Shown: positions 8,915 to 19,093 of the stretch, piece after piece
How positions within the stretch are numbered: position 1 is the first letter of the stretch
Layout of the letters: the number at the start of each line of letters is the position of its first letter
Assembly: GCA_004322045.1 (NCBI GenBank)
Contig: SCRN01000044.1
Span: forward strand, 1-64,000
From: Paraburkholderia sp.
GTDB taxonomy: Bacteria; Pseudomonadota; Gammaproteobacteria; Burkholderiales; Burkholderiaceae
DNA: 64,000 nt
Direction of reading: 5' to 3'
Translations under genes and position numbers: made by a program
Notes under the pieces: model-generated
The model's database searches: none
Told to the model about the DNA's origin: nothing
Seen by the model: only the letters and a program-made list of their open reading frames with translations

Positions 8915-9598
8915 ATGACGCAATTTCGCATCGCTCCCAGCATTCTCTCTGCCGATTTCGCCAAGCTCGGCGAGGAAGTTCGCAATGTCGTCGCCGCGGG
9001 CGCCGACTGGATCCACTTCGACGTGATGGACAACCATTACGTCCCTAATCTGACGATCGGCCCGCTCGTGTGCGAAGCCATCCGCCCGCACGTGCAGGCG
9101 CCCATCGACGTCCATCTGATGGTACGCCCCGTAGACCGCATCGTGCCCGACTTCGCCAAAGCAGGCGCAAATATCATCAGTTTCCACCCAGAAGCGTCCG
9201 AACACATCGATCGCACGCTCTCGCTGATCCGCGACCATGGCTGCAAAGCGGGGCTCGTCTTCAATCCGGCCACGCCGCTCAACTATCTCGACCACGTCAT
9301 GGACCGCGTCGATCTCGTCCTGATCATGTCGGTCAATCCGGGCTTCGGCGGCCAGTCGTTCATCCCCGAGGCGCTCAACAAGTTGCGCGAAGCGCGCGCG
9401 CGGATCGACGCCTATCAAGCGCGCACGGGCCGCGAGATCCACCTCGAAGTAGACGGCGGCGTGAAGGTCGAGAACATTGCACAAATCGCCGCGGCCGGCG
9501 CCGATACGTTCGTGGCGGGCTCGGCCATCTTCGGCAAGCCCGACTATCGCGCCGTCATCGACGACATGCGCGCTCAGCTCGTCGGCGCTCGCGCATGA
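8915..9598 (+). CDS. rpe: Ribulose-phosphate 3-epimerase
   Basis: This 227-aa TIM-barrel enzyme interconverts ribulose-5-phosphate and xylulose-5-phosphate in the pentose-phosphate pathway. Characteristic motifs are present: [10 protein letters not shown] at the N-terminus, [12 protein letters not shown] with the metal-binding His/Asp, [14 protein letters not shown] and VDGGV. The start was set at MTQFRIAPS to match the family. The stop overlaps the gph start (ATGA), so the two are translationally coupled. Confidence 0.96.
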   Translation: MTQFRIAPSILSADFAKLGEEVRNVVAAGADWIHFDVMDNHYVPNLTIGPLVCEAIRPHVQAPIDVHLMVRPVDRIVPDFAKAGANIISFHPEASEHIDRTLSLIRDHGCKAGLVFNPATPLNYLDHVMDRVDLVLIMSVNPGFGGQSFIPEALNKLREARARIDAYQARTGREIHLEVDGGVKVENIAQIAAAGADTFVAGSAIFGKPDYRAVIDDMRAQLVGARA

Positions 9599-10347
9599 GC
9601 GCCGCGCCCGGTCGGCACGACACGGCGCCGGTGCAAGCGCGGCGCTTGAGAGCGGCGGTGATCGACCTCGACGGCACGATGGTCGATACGGCCGACGATT
9701 TCACGGCCGCCTTGAACGGCATGCTGGCCGAGCTGGGCGCCCGCTCGATCGCGCGCGGCGAAGTAGTCGGGTACGTCGGCAAGGGTTCCGAGCATTTGGT
9801 GCGTACGGTGCTGTCCGCACGGCTTTCAGCAGACGAAAGCGAAGCTCACTTCAGCGCGGCGCTCGAGCGCTATCAAGCCCATTACGCCGAGATCAACGGC
9901 CGCCATACGCGGCTTTATCCCGACGTCGAGGCGGGCCTTGCGGCGTTCGCCGGCGCAGGCGTGAAACTCGCCTGCGTCACCAATAAGCCGCACCGTTTCG
10001 CCGTCGCGCTGCTCGGCCAATACGGGCTCGCCCGCTACTTCGCCGTGATTCTCGGCGGCGACAGCGTGACTCGCAAAAAACCCGATCCGCAGCCGATGCT
10101 CGCAGCCTGCGAGGCGATGGGCGTCGCCCCGAGCGAGGCCGTGGCGATCGGCGATTCGGAAAACGATGTGCTCGCCGGCCGCGCGGCAGGCATGGCGACC
10201 TTGACGGTACCCTACGGCTACAACCATGGCAAAGCTATACAAACGATAAATTCGGATGGTATAGTCCCCACGTTGCTCGAGGCCGCGCGGTTCGTCACAC
10301 AGTCCGCACCCGGCTCCGCGGCAGCCTCTCAATCATTGACGATCTAA
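9595..10347 (+). CDS. gph: Phosphoglycolate phosphatase (HAD family)
   Basis: This 250-aa HAD hydrolase dephosphorylates 2-phosphoglycolate. Motif I is [11 protein letters not shown] (about residues 21-31), motif II is in CVTNKP, the lysine motif is TRKKPDP and motif III is IGDSENDV. The start overlaps the rpe stop by four bases. The 3' end (10231-10266) is unusually AT-rich and uses three ATA isoleucine codons within nine codons, rare in this high-GC DNA. That segment probably doubles as the trp promoter. The locus order rpe-gph-trpE is common in proteobacteria. Confidence 0.93.
   Translation: MSAAPGRHDTAPVQARRLRAAVIDLDGTMVDTADDFTAALNGMLAELGARSIARGEVVGYVGKGSEHLVRTVLSARLSADESEAHFSAALERYQAHYAEINGRHTRLYPDVEAGLAAFAGAGVKLACVTNKPHRFAVALLGQYGLARYFAVILGGDSVTRKKPDPQPMLAACEAMGVAPSEAVAIGDSENDVLAGRAAGMATLTVPYGYNHGKAIQTINSDGIVPTLLEAARFVTQSAPGSAAASQSLTI
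10236..10265 (+). promoter_or_regulatory. Candidate trp promoter embedded in the gph 3' coding end
   Basis: TATACA (10236-10241), an 18-bp spacer and TATAGT (10260-10265) match the sigma-70 consensus at 4/6 and 5/6 positions. The element lies in an AT-rich patch with rare ATA codons inside gph. A 6-bp inverted repeat CTATAC/GTATAG (10235-10240/10259-10264) overlaps both boxes and could be an operator. Transcription from here would start near 10272, upstream of the leader peptide at 10360. Confidence 0.5.
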
Positions 10348-10359
10348 GTCATTCAACTC

Positions 10360-10434
10360 ATGTTTCTGAACAAAAAACGGAGTCCGAGCAGTATCGACCG
10401 GGGAGCCTGGCCCTGGCGCCGCTCGTCGCGCTAA
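10360..10434 (+). CDS. trpL: trp operon leader peptide
   Basis: This is a 24-codon frame whose product begins MFLNKKR and ends GAWPWRRSSR, with two Trp codons (10408-10410 and 10414-10416) close together near the end. It sits between gph and trpE, and a rho-independent terminator hairpin starts 15 nt after its stop. This is the classic layout of a transcription-attenuation leader: ribosome stalling at the Trp codons would steer RNA folding. The upstream Shine-Dalgarno is weak. Recognition is by position and Trp content, not by sequence homology. Confidence 0.72.
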   Translation: MFLNKKRSPSSIDRGAWPWRRSSR

Positions 10435-10481
10435 CCTCTTTCGAGGTACGCTGAAGCCTGTCGTCTTCAGCGCCGTTTTTT
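10435..10481 (+). terminator. trp attenuator (terminator hairpin before trpE)
   Basis: The stem CGCTGAAG (10449-10456) pairs perfectly with CTTCAGCG (10465-10472) around an 8-nt loop, followed by CC-G and a run of six T (10476-10481). A small hairpin ACCTC/GAGGT (10434-10447) sits directly before it. A leader segment GGCGC (10415-10419), overlapping the second Trp codon, can pair with GCGCC (10470-10474) and would disrupt the terminator. That is one candidate antiterminator. It could also end read-through from gph. Confidence 0.72.
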
Positions 10482-10640
10482 GATGTCGCCGCGCATTCGC
10501 GCACTATTCGCCGTATCGCCCCGACGCTCGCATCCGCGCGTTTTCTTGCCCGCTGCGTCCGCGCGTCCACGGTTTGCCGCACGCGTCCTTCGCCCGTCCG
10601 CGGGCAACGAACACGGCGGCCGTTCGAACAGGATCGAAAC

Positions 10641-12134
10641 ATGACCGAACTCGAGTTCCAGTCCCTCGCCAGCGAGGGTTACAACCGCATCCCGCTGATC
10701 GCCGAAGCGCTGGCCGATCTGGAAACCCCGCTCTCGCTTTACCTGAAGCTCGCGCAACCGGAGCGCGGCGGCGCCAATTCGTTCCTGCTCGAATCGGTGG
10801 TGGGTGGCGAGCGGTTCGGCCGCTATTCGTTCATCGGCCTGCCGGCGCGCACGCTCGTGCGCACGCGAAACGGCATCAACGAGGTCGTGCGCGACGGGCA
10901 AGTGATCGAAACGCACGAAGGCGACCCGTTCGAGTTCATCGAGCGATTCCAGGCGCGCTTCAAAGTCGCCCAGCGTCCCGGGCTGCCGCGTTTTTGCGGC
11001 GGGCTCGCCGGCTACTTCGGCTACGACGCGGTCCGCTATATCGAAAAGAAGCTGGCGCACTCGGCTCCGCCCGACGATCTGAACCTGCCCGACATCCAGT
11101 TGCTGCTGACCGAAGAAGTCGCCGTCATCGACAATCTCGCGGGCAAGCTCTATCTGATCGTCTACGCCGATCCGTCCGCGTCCGAAGCCTATGCGCGCGC
11201 CAAGCAGCGCCTGCGCGAATTGCGCCAGCGGCTGCGCACGACGGTGCAGCCGCCCGTCACCTCGCCCAGCGTGCGCACCGAAACCTACCGCGAGTTTGAG
11301 CGCGACGATTACCTGAACGCCGTGCGCCGTGCGAAGGAATACATCGCCGCGGGCGAACTCATGCAGGTGCAGGTCGGGCAACGTCTCATCAAGCCGTATC
11401 GCGACAATCCACTGTCGCTCTATCGCGCACTGCGTTCGCTCAATCCGTCGCCGTACATGTACTACTACAACTTCGGCGAATTTCACGTGATCGGCGCATC
11501 GCCCGAAATCCTCGTGCGGCAGGAAAAGCGCGGTGAGGACCGCATCGTGACGATTCGGCCGCTCGCGGGCACGCGTCCGCGCGGCAACACGCCCGAGCGC
11601 GATGCCGAACTCGCGACCGAACTGCTGAACGATCCGAAAGAGATCGCCGAACACGTCATGCTGATCGACCTCGCACGCAACGACGTGGGCCGCATCGCGC
11701 AGACGGGTTCGGTCGCCGTGACCGACAAGATGGTCATCGAGAAGTACTCGCACGTGCAACACATCGTCAGCTCGGTCGAGGGCAAGCTCAAACCCGGCAT
11801 GACGAACTTCGACGTGCTGCGTGCGACATTCCCGGCCGGCACGCTCTCGGGTGCGCCGAAGGTCCGTGCGATGGAACTCATCGACGAGCTCGAACCAGTC
11901 AAGCGCGGCCTATACGGTGGCGCCGTGGGCTATCTTTCGTTCTCGGGCGAGATGGATCTTGCGATCGCGATTCGCACCGGACTCATCCATAACGGCAATT
12001 TGTACGTGCAGGCAGCGGCGGGCGTCGTCGCCGACTCGGTGCCCGAATCCGAATGGCAGGAAACGGAGAACAAGGCGCGCGCCGTGCTGCGCGCGGCCGA
12101 GCAAGTGCAAGACGGCCTCGATAGCGATTTCTGA
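10641..12134 (+). CDS. trpE: Anthranilate synthase component I
   Basis: This 497-aa chorismate-utilising enzyme converts chorismate plus ammonia to anthranilate, with TrpG as the glutamine-amidotransferase partner. The tryptophan feedback site LLES is visible at residues 49-52. The catalytic C-terminal half contains the typical segments [31 protein letters not shown] and [19 protein letters not shown]. The ATG at 10641 has an AGGA Shine-Dalgarno. A long, structured leader with a Trp-codon peptide precedes it, so control by attenuation is likely in addition to feedback inhibition. Confidence 0.97.
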   Translation: MTELEFQSLASEGYNRIPLIAEALADLETPLSLYLKLAQPERGGANSFLLESVVGGERFGRYSFIGLPARTLVRTRNGINEVVRDGQVIETHEGDPFEFIERFQARFKVAQRPGLPRFCGGLAGYFGYDAVRYIEKKLAHSAPPDDLNLPDIQLLLTEEVAVIDNLAGKLYLIVYADPSASEAYARAKQRLRELRQRLRTTVQPPVTSPSVRTETYREFERDDYLNAVRRAKEYIAAGELMQVQVGQRLIKPYRDNPLSLYRALRSLNPSPYMYYYNFGEFHVIGASPEILVRQEKRGEDRIVTIRPLAGTRPRGNTPERDAELATELLNDPKEIAEHVMLIDLARNDVGRIAQTGSVAVTDKMVIEKYSHVQHIVSSVEGKLKPGMTNFDVLRATFPAGTLSGAPKVRAMELIDELEPVKRGLYGGAVGYLSFSGEMDLAIAIRTGLIHNGNLYVQAAAGVVADSVPESEWQETENKARAVLRAAEQVQDGLDSDF

Positions 12135-12136
12135 AA

Positions 12137-12178
12137 CGCCCCTTACCTGTCGCCTGAGCGCCAGGTCCCCAAGGGGCG
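12137..12178. repeat. Long hairpin in the trpE-trpG gap
   Basis: Nested inverted repeats CGCCCCTT/AAGGGGCG, ACCTG/CAGGT and CGC/GCG around a CTGA loop form a long interrupted stem just after the trpE stop. No T-run follows, so it is not a standard terminator. It resembles the REP-like intergenic palindromes of Burkholderiaceae genomes, and may stabilise or process the trpEG message. Confidence 0.55.
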
Positions 12179-12227
12179 AAGCCAACTTGGGCGGCCGGGC
12201 GCTTCCTTGAAAGCGCGGAGACACATC

Positions 12228-12830
<603 letters not shown>

Positions 12831-12931
12831 GCGTGCCGCGTCCGCACGAATTAGGATTCATGAACCACGAAGCCCGAAGCGCGATTCACCCATCGCTAAG
12901 CACGGTCCGACCAACGGATAGAGGCGAGCCC

Positions 12932-13963
12932 ATGACCATTACACCGCAAGAAGCACTGCAGCGCACGATCGAGCATCGCGAGATCTTTCACGACGAGATG
13001 CTGCACTTGATGCGGCTCATCATGCGTGGCGACATGTCGCCCGTGATGGCGGCTGCGATCATCACGGGCCTAAGGGTGAAGAAGGAAACGATCGGCGAGA
13101 TCGCGGCGGCGGCCACGGTGATGCGCGAATTCGCGCGTCATGTCCAGGTGCAAGACAACGCCAACTTCGTCGACATCGTCGGCACCGGGGGCGACGGCGC
13201 GAACACGTTCAACATTTCGACCGCGACGATGTTCGTCGCGGCCGCGGCAGGCGCGAAAGTCGCGAAGCACGGCGGCCGTGGCGTTTCGAGCAAATCGGGG
13301 AGCGCGGACGTGCTCGAAGCGCTCGGCGTGAACATCGATCTGCAACCGGAACAAGTCGCCGCGTCGATCGCGGAGACGGGGATGGGCTTCATGTTCGCCC
13401 CCAACCACCACCCGGCCATGAAGAACATTGCGCCGGTGCGGCGTGAACTCGGCATCCGCACGATCTTCAATATCCTCGGGCCGCTCACGAATCCGGCCGG
13501 TGCGCCCAATCAGTTGATGGGCGTCTTTCATCCCGATCTCGTGGGCATCCAGGTGCGCGTGATGCAGCGCCTCGGTGCGAACCACGTGCTCGTCGTCTAT
13601 GGCAAGGACGGCATGGACGAGGTATCGCTCGGGGCCGCCACGCTCGTGGGCGAACTGCGCGATGGGCAGATTCACGAGTACGAAATTCACCCTGAGGATT
13701 TCGGCCTGCAGATGGTGTCGAATCGTTCGCTGAAAGTGCAAGATGCCAACGAATCGAAAACCATGCTGTTGCAAGCGCTCGAAAACCGACCCGGCGTCGC
13801 GCGTGAAATCGTGACGCTCAACGCGGGGACGGCGCTTTACGCGGCCAATATCGTCGCGTCGATCGCCGACGGCATCGAAGTTGCACGCGAAACGATTGCA
13901 ACGGGCCGCGCGCGAGAAAAGGTCGACGAGCTTGCGCGCTTTACCCAGCAGTTCAAGCAATAA
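12932..13963 (+). CDS. trpD: Anthranilate phosphoribosyltransferase
   Basis: This 343-aa enzyme transfers the phosphoribosyl group of PRPP to anthranilate. The glycine-rich PRPP loop [14 protein letters not shown] (about residues 80-93), [21 protein letters not shown], and [10 protein letters not shown] are all present. I set the start at 12932, which has a GAGG Shine-Dalgarno and a family-like N-terminus ([10 protein letters not shown]). An alternative start at 12827 overlaps the trpG stop and would add 35 residues without resemblance to the family. Confidence 0.95.
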   Translation: MTITPQEALQRTIEHREIFHDEMLHLMRLIMRGDMSPVMAAAIITGLRVKKETIGEIAAAATVMREFARHVQVQDNANFVDIVGTGGDGANTFNISTATMFVAAAAGAKVAKHGGRGVSSKSGSADVLEALGVNIDLQPEQVAASIAETGMGFMFAPNHHPAMKNIAPVRRELGIRTIFNILGPLTNPAGAPNQLMGVFHPDLVGIQVRVMQRLGANHVLVVYGKDGMDEVSLGAATLVGELRDGQIHEYEIHPEDFGLQMVSNRSLKVQDANESKTMLLQALENRPGVAREIVTLNAGTALYAANIVASIADGIEVARETIATGRAREKVDELARFTQQFKQ

Positions 13964-13997
13964 CCACATCATCAGGCATCGAAAAAGGGCTTCGTCC

Positions 13998-14783
13998 ATG
14001 AGCGACATTCTCGAACGGATCATCGCCGTCAAACGCGAGGAAGTGCGTGCGGCCCAGTTGAGTGCGCCGCTGGAGGAGCTTCGTCTCGAAGCGTCGGCCC
14101 GCGACTTGCGCGATTTCGTGGGCGCGCTGCGCGCCAAGCATGAGGCCGGCCAGCCCGCCGTCATCGCCGAGGTGAAGAAGGCGAGCCCCTCCAAAGGCGT
14201 GTTGCGCGAGCATTTCGTGCCGGCAGAGATCGCGCGTTCCTATCAACGAGGCGGTGCGGCCTGCCTTTCGGTGCTGACCGACGTCCAGTTCTTCCAAGGC
14301 AGCGCCGCCTATCTTGAAGAGGCCCGCGCCGCCTGCGCACTGCCCGTGCTGCGCAAGGACTTCATCATCGATCCGTATCAGATCGTCGAAGCGCGCGCCA
14401 TGGGCGCCGATGCGATCTTGCTCATTGCCGCGGCGCTCCCGCTCGCGCAGATGCAAGAGCTCGAAGCCTTCGCCCATTCGCTCGGGCTGGCCGTCCTCGT
14501 CGAAGTGCATGACCGCAACGAACTCGCCCAAGCGCTGACGCTCAAGACGCCGCTCATCGGCATCAACAACCGCAATCTGCGCACGTTCGAAACGTCGCTC
14601 GATACAACACTCGGCATGCTCGATGCACTGCCCGAGGATCGGATCGTCGTCACCGAATCGGGGATCTTGGCAAGAGCCGATGTCGAGCGCATGCGCGCGA
14701 ACGCGGTTCATACGTTTCTCGTCGGCGAAGCCTTCATGCGCGCCGACGATCCGGGCGCCGCGCTCGCGCAGATGTTTTTCTGA
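13998..14783 (+). CDS. trpC: Indole-3-glycerol-phosphate synthase
   Basis: This 261-aa TIM-barrel enzyme closes the indole ring from CdRP. Family motifs are present: VKKASPSKG with the catalytic lysine, [24 protein letters not shown] and ESGI near the C-terminus. It is the monofunctional form without a fused trpF. The start ([13 protein letters not shown]) lies 34 bp after trpD. No trpF, trpB or trpA follows, so the remaining trp genes are elsewhere, as is usual in this group. Confidence 0.96.
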   Translation: MSDILERIIAVKREEVRAAQLSAPLEELRLEASARDLRDFVGALRAKHEAGQPAVIAEVKKASPSKGVLREHFVPAEIARSYQRGGAACLSVLTDVQFFQGSAAYLEEARAACALPVLRKDFIIDPYQIVEARAMGADAILLIAAALPLAQMQELEAFAHSLGLAVLVEVHDRNELAQALTLKTPLIGINNRNLRTFETSLDTTLGMLDALPEDRIVVTESGILARADVERMRANAVHTFLVGEAFMRADDPGAALAQMFF

Positions 14784-14821
14784 TTGCGGCGTCTCGCTCG
14801 CCCTTCTCTACGATCACGCAC

Positions 14822-15448
14822 ATGGGTATCGAACGCGAAATCAAACTGGCGCTGCCGCCCGAGCAAGCCGACGCAGCGGATCGGTTCTTCACCGACCTGG
14901 CTCGCGCTCCGGGGCGCGACGTGCCGCTGACGAACCTCTACTTCGACACGCCTTCGCTCGCGCTGGCTCGCGCGAAGATCGCGCTGCGCCTACGCAAGAC
15001 GCCCGATGGCTGGTTGCAGACGCTCAAGGCGGCGGGGACGGCACAAGGCGGTTTGCATAGCCGCCATGAATGGGAGACGCCCGTTACGAACGAAGCGCTC
15101 GATTTCGACGCGCTGGCCGCCGCATGCGACGACGAGGCCGCGCTCGCGGCATTGCGCGCCGCGCGAGCGGAACTCACGGAGCGCTTTCGCACGTCGTTCG
15201 TACGGCGCCTTTGGCGATTGGAGTTCGACGGCGCGCGGATCGAGGCCGCGATCGATCGCGGTGCAGTGACGGCCACGGTGAGCGGAGAAGCCCGGCGCGA
15301 AGCGCTCAGCGAGATCGAGCTCGAACTGCTGAGCGGCGACGAACGCGCATTGCATGCGCTGACGAGCGCGCTCTCTGCCAAAGTCCCTGGCCTCGCGCCG
15401 GAAAACGTCAATAAGGCGCAGCGAGGTTACCGGTTGTGTGCCCCGTGA
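14822..15448 (+). CDS. CYTH-domain protein (probable inorganic triphosphatase)
   Basis: This 208-aa protein is an N-terminal CYTH domain with the defining ExExK signature (EREIKL, residues 4-9). Further charged strands follow (YFDTP, KIALRLRK, GWLQTLK, RHEWE), which line the tunnel that binds triphosphate and divalent metal. It corresponds to the N-terminal half of E. coli YgiF and lacks the C-terminal CHAD domain. Hydrolysis of inorganic triphosphate is the known activity for bacterial members; the real substrate here is an inference. Its stop overlaps the candidate ung start. Confidence 0.85.
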   Translation: MGIEREIKLALPPEQADAADRFFTDLARAPGRDVPLTNLYFDTPSLALARAKIALRLRKTPDGWLQTLKAAGTAQGGLHSRHEWETPVTNEALDFDALAAACDDEAALAALRAARAELTERFRTSFVRRLWRLEFDGARIEAAIDRGAVTATVSGEARREALSEIELELLSGDERALHALTSALSAKVPGLAPENVNKAQRGYRLCAP

Positions 15449-16398
15449 AGTCGAAACCGGCACGAGCGCGAGCACGCGCGAGCGCTGCGAACGACGCGGC
15501 TCAAGGGACGCTGTTCGATACGGCGAGCGACGGCGCGGACGAGATCGAGCTGTCGACGGCCGCGGGACTGGCGAGTGAGGTTCGTGAGGCCAGTGAGCCG
15601 TGTGCCGCATCTGAGCCGCCGAGCACCGTGCGACGCGCTGAAGGACTGCAACCGCTCGAAGCGCAAGGATTCTCTGCTGGACTCTGCGCGCCGCTCGAAT
15701 CGCAGTTCGACGCATTGCCGCGCGGCTGGCGCGAACACTTGCGCTCGTTCATCGACAGTCCCGCCTATCGGCCGCTCTGCAGCTTCGTCGACGCCCAAAT
15801 CGCCGCCGGCAAAACCGTCTACCCGACCGAAGTCTTCCGCGCGCTGCGGCTGACGGGGCCTGACGACGTCAAAGTCGTCGTCGTGGGTCAAGATCCCTAC
15901 CACGGCGACGACAAAGGCCATCCGCAAGCGCACGGCCTGGCGTTTTCCGTGCCCGCGCCCGTGCGGCCGCCGCCGTCGCTGCGCAATATCTTCAAGGAAA
16001 TCACGGCGGAATTCGGCCATGAGATGCCCTCTCACGGCTGCCTCGATGCCTGGGCTCGTCAAGGCGTCTTGCTGCTCAACACCGTGCTGACGGTGGAGCA
16101 AGGCAAAGCGGCCAGTCACGCCAAGCGCGGCTGGGAGGCCTGCACCGATACGCTGATCCGCGAACTCGCGCATCGGCACGAGCATCTCGTCTTCATGCTC
16201 TGGGGCGCCCACGCCCAAGCCAAGCGCGCGCTGCTCGACGCGCGGCCGCACTGCGTGCTCGAAGCCCCGCATCCGTCACCGTTGTCGGCGCATCGCGGCT
16301 TTCTGGGCTGTGGGCACTTCCGGCTCGCGAACGAGTATCTCGAAGCGAACGGTCGCTCGCCGATCGACTGGCGGCTGCCCGCAACGGTCGATGGCTAA
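15445..16398 (+). CDS. ung: Uracil-DNA glycosylase (family 1)
   Basis: This enzyme removes uracil from DNA to start base-excision repair. The catalytic water-activating loop GQDPYHG, the uracil-specificity strand LLLNTVLTVE and the DNA-intercalation motif HPSPLSAHRG are present in order. The protein is 317 aa, longer than the usual 220-250. The first 95 or so residues are a low-complexity Arg/Ala-rich and acidic extension of unknown role. I chose the GTG at 15445 because it forms a GTGA overlap with the preceding stop; a GTG at 15436 is also possible. Confidence 0.93.
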   Translation: MKSKPARARARASAANDAAQGTLFDTASDGADEIELSTAAGLASEVREASEPCAASEPPSTVRRAEGLQPLEAQGFSAGLCAPLESQFDALPRGWREHLRSFIDSPAYRPLCSFVDAQIAAGKTVYPTEVFRALRLTGPDDVKVVVVGQDPYHGDDKGHPQAHGLAFSVPAPVRPPPSLRNIFKEITAEFGHEMPSHGCLDAWARQGVLLLNTVLTVEQGKAASHAKRGWEACTDTLIRELAHRHEHLVFMLWGAHAQAKRALLDARPHCVLEAPHPSPLSAHRGFLGCGHFRLANEYLEANGRSPIDWRLPATVDG

Positions 16399-16437
16399 GG
16401 GCAGGGCCAAGGTCGATACCTGATAGCCCAAGCGTCA

Positions 16438-16475
16438 AAAACCGTCGCGCCACCCGCAGGCAGCGCGACGGTTTT
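16438..16475. terminator. Bidirectional terminator between ung and azoR
   Basis: A 13-bp perfect stem (AAAACCGTCGCGC at 16438-16450 with GCGCGACGGTTTT at 16463-16475) is A-rich on the left and T-rich on the right. It can therefore end both converging genes, ung on the plus strand and azoR on the minus strand. Confidence 0.85.
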
Positions 16476-16507
16476 GCACCGCGCTCGAAATCGAGGTCGC
16501 GAATCGG

Positions 16508-17107
16508 TTAGGCGGCCGCCGCAATCGCTTCACGAGCCGCCGTGAGCGCCGCGTTCGCAGCGTCCGGGCCGAGATTCAAGCCTTCGGCATAGATGAATTC
16601 CACGTCCGTGATTCCGATCAGCCCGAGAAACGCTTTGATATGCGGCGTTTGGCTATCGTGCGGGGTGCCGACGTACCGTCCGCCGCGCGCCGACACGATA
16701 TAAGCCTTCTTCCCTTTCACGAGCCCTTCCGGACCGTTCTCCGTATAGCGGAACGTCACGCCGGCGCGCGCAATCCAGTCGAAGTAGGTCTTCAACTGCG
16801 AGGAAATACCGAAGTTGTACATCGGCGCACCGATCACGATCAAGTCCGCCGCTTGCAACTCGGCGATCAATGCATCGCTGCGCGCGACGATCGCGGCTTG
16901 CTCCGGCGAGCGCTGCTCCGCCGGCGTGAAGAACGCGCCCAGCACGGCGTCGTCCAGGTGAGGCAGCGCATCGGCCAGCAAATCGCGCACGACGAGCTTC
17001 GCGCCGCCGCTCGATTGGTGCAGCTTGGCCGTCAATTCATTGGCGAGCAGCGTCGAGTTGGCGCCTTGCGAACGCGCCGCCGAATTCAGTTGAAGGATCG
17101 TGGTCAT
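16508..17107 (-). CDS. azoR: FMN-dependent NADH-azoreductase
   Basis: This 199-aa flavodoxin-fold reductase is of the AzoR type, a cytoplasmic homodimer that reduces quinones and azo compounds with NADH. The phosphate-binding N-terminus ([13 protein letters not shown]), the FMN segment [20 protein letters not shown] and the SARGG loop are seen. The length fits the family. Upstream on the minus strand is a perfect 10-bp inverted repeat (17185-17210) that could be an operator, or could be the terminator of the preceding gene. Confidence 0.93.
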   Translation of the reverse strand: MTTILQLNSAARSQGANSTLLANELTAKLHQSSGGAKLVVRDLLADALPHLDDAVLGAFFTPAEQRSPEQAAIVARSDALIAELQAADLIVIGAPMYNFGISSQLKTYFDWIARAGVTFRYTENGPEGLVKGKKAYIVSARGGRYVGTPHDSQTPHIKAFLGLIGITDVEFIYAEGLNLGPDAANAALTAAREAIAAAA

Positions 17108-17175
17108 GTCAGGCTCCGGGTGGGGTTGCGCATCGTTGCGCGAGTGGAGCCATTGTCGTGATTGTCCCGACCCGG

Positions 17176-17210
17176 AAAAAGTAGCCTTGCAACGAAGGAT
17201 CGTTGCAAGG
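17176..17210 (-). terminator. Perfect inverted repeat with T-run: M61-gene terminator or azoR operator
   Basis: CCTTGCAACG (17185-17194) and CGTTGCAAGG (17201-17210) form perfect 10-bp arms with a 6-nt spacer. Read on the minus strand, the repeat begins 9 nt after the M61 peptidase stop. Four bases after it comes a run of five T (17176-17180), which fits a terminator. The TTGCAACG-N6-CGTTGCAA symmetry about 80-100 bp upstream of azoR would equally suit a dimeric repressor. Confidence 0.6.
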
Positions 17211-17219
17211 ATGGAACGA

Positions 17220-19043
17220 TCAGCCGCGCAGCCAGCGCTCGCGGGCCCGGCGCATCGGGGCGCCGCGCTTCTGAACGCCGGGAACCAGCCGATAGCGCGT
17301 CACCTCGGGCGGATCGAGCTTGACGCGCGTCAGCAGCAGCTCGTCGCGCCGGAACGCATGGATCTCGACCACCGCACCCGGCAAATAACGGCCGAGCAAG
17401 GTGTCGAGGTTCGAGCCCGTCACCCGCAGCCCGTCGACGGCAACCAGCACGTCGCCGGCCGACAATCCGGCCTTCTGTGCGGCGCTGCCGTCATGGACGG
17501 CGGTCAGCGTGCAATCCGCCCCGCTCGCACGCACCCGCACGCCGAGCGAGGGCTTGCCATCGGCTCCGTTCTTGCCGTTCGCGGCGCCCATCTGCGGTTC
17601 GAGGGCGACGCCGAACGGCGAGAGCAGCTCGTCCAGCGGCAAATCGCGCGTACCGTACACCGCTTCATGAAACAGCTGACCGAGCTCCACGCCTGTCGCT
17701 TCGGCGATCAGCGTCTCCACTTCGCCTTCGCCGACGCCGGTCATGTTGCCGTTGTAGAACCGGCGGCCGTACCGTTGCCAAAGCAGCCGCATGACGTCGT
17801 CGAGCGACTTGCGATGATCGGTGCGCGCACGGATCGCCAAATCGAATGCGAGCGCAACGAGCGAGCCCTTCTGGTAATAACTGACGATCGCATTGGGCCC
17901 GTTCTCGTCTTGCCGGTAGTACTTGATCCAAGCGTCGAACGAGCTTTCCGCGACGCTCTGCTTGAGCCGCCCGCTACAGCGCAGCACGCTGCCGACGGTC
18001 TTGCCGACGAGCGTGAAGTAGTCGGCTTCGGTGATCGCACCGCTGCGCACGAGCATCAAATCGTCGTAGTACGAGGTGAAGCCCTCGAACAACCACAGCA
18101 GCGACGTATAGTTTTCGCGCGACAGATCGTACGGGGCGAACGCCGCCGGCTTGATGCGTTTGACGTTCCACGTATGGAAGTACTCGTGGCTGCACAAGCC
18201 GAGATAGGTCCGGTAAGCCTCCGACGCCTCGGGGCGCCCCAGGACGGGCAAATCGGTGCGATTGCAAATCAGCGCGGTCGAAGCGCGATGCTCGAGCCCG
18301 CCGTAACCGTCGCTGACCACTTGCGTCATGAAGACATAACGATCGACAGGCGCTTTTTTCGTGCGCGGCTCGAACAAGGCAATTTGCGTTTCGCAGATGC
18401 GTTTGAGATCGGCCGCGAGCCGCGCCATATCCACCGACACGGTGCGTCCGGCGATGACCACATCGTGCGGCACGCCATGCGCCTTGAACGTCGCCAGCGC
18501 GAAATGCCCGAGCGTCACCGGGTGATCGACGAGCTCATCGTAATCTTGCGCCCGGTATTCGCCGAAGCCATAGCGCTTGGTGCCGCGCGCCTCCGGCAGC
18601 GCCGTGGCCACGCGCCATTCGCGATATGCGGTTCCGGCGGGCTTTTGAATGTCGACGATGCAAGCGGCTTGCTCGCGGCCGGCCGGCAGCAAGAACACGC
18701 TCGTCCCGTTGAAAAAGCCCGTGCGCTCGTCCAAATGCGCCGTGCGCACGGACATATCCCAAGCGTAGACCTCGTAGCGCAGCGTCAGTGCGCCGCTCTT
18801 CACCGGAGCCGCTTGCCAAGTCTGCTTGTCCGTCTTCTCGATGCGAACCTTGCGGCCGGTTTCGTTGAACGCGCTGACCGTCACGATGTTGCGCGCGAAT
18901 TCCCGCACGAGGTAGCTGCCGGGAATCCATGTCGGCAGCGAGAAGCGCTGCCCGGCCGGATCGGGATCGGCCAGCGTCAGCGTCACTTCGAACAGATGAG
19001 CGGCAGGATGCTTGGGAACGATGGCGTAGCGAATAGGCTTCAT
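17220..19043 (-). CDS. M61-family metallopeptidase with C-terminal PDZ domain
   Basis: This 607-aa protein matches glycyl-aminopeptidase-like M61 peptidases. The zinc motif HEYFH is at residues 286-290 ([17 protein letters not shown]), with the downstream glutamate in [17 protein letters not shown]-type domain occupies roughly residues 500-580 ([21 protein letters not shown]). No signal peptide is evident, so it is likely cytoplasmic. The start at 19043 ([10 protein letters not shown]) fits the family N-terminus; upstream extension runs through the dsbC gap. Substrate is unknown. Confidence 0.87.
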   Translation of the reverse strand: MKPIRYAIVPKHPAAHLFEVTLTLADPDPAGQRFSLPTWIPGSYLVREFARNIVTVSAFNETGRKVRIEKTDKQTWQAAPVKSGALTLRYEVYAWDMSVRTAHLDERTGFFNGTSVFLLPAGREQAACIVDIQKPAGTAYREWRVATALPEARGTKRYGFGEYRAQDYDELVDHPVTLGHFALATFKAHGVPHDVVIAGRTVSVDMARLAADLKRICETQIALFEPRTKKAPVDRYVFMTQVVSDGYGGLEHRASTALICNRTDLPVLGRPEASEAYRTYLGLCSHEYFHTWNVKRIKPAAFAPYDLSRENYTSLLWLFEGFTSYYDDLMLVRSGAITEADYFTLVGKTVGSVLRCSGRLKQSVAESSFDAWIKYYRQDENGPNAIVSYYQKGSLVALAFDLAIRARTDHRKSLDDVMRLLWQRYGRRFYNGNMTGVGEGEVETLIAEATGVELGQLFHEAVYGTRDLPLDELLSPFGVALEPQMGAANGKNGADGKPSLGVRVRASGADCTLTAVHDGSAAQKAGLSAGDVLVAVDGLRVTGSNLDTLLGRYLPGAVVEIHAFRRDELLLTRVKLDPPEVTRYRLVPGVQKRGAPMRRARERWLRG

Positions 19044-19093
19044 CGGGCGGCGCGAAGTCTCGAATGGAAGGGGTTGCGCAGTGCGCGATGGAC

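Noticed and set aside
10358-10642. Minus-strand frame across the trp leader
   Set aside because: Cys/Arg-rich translation without motif. The plus-strand reading explains the region as leader peptide plus attenuator.
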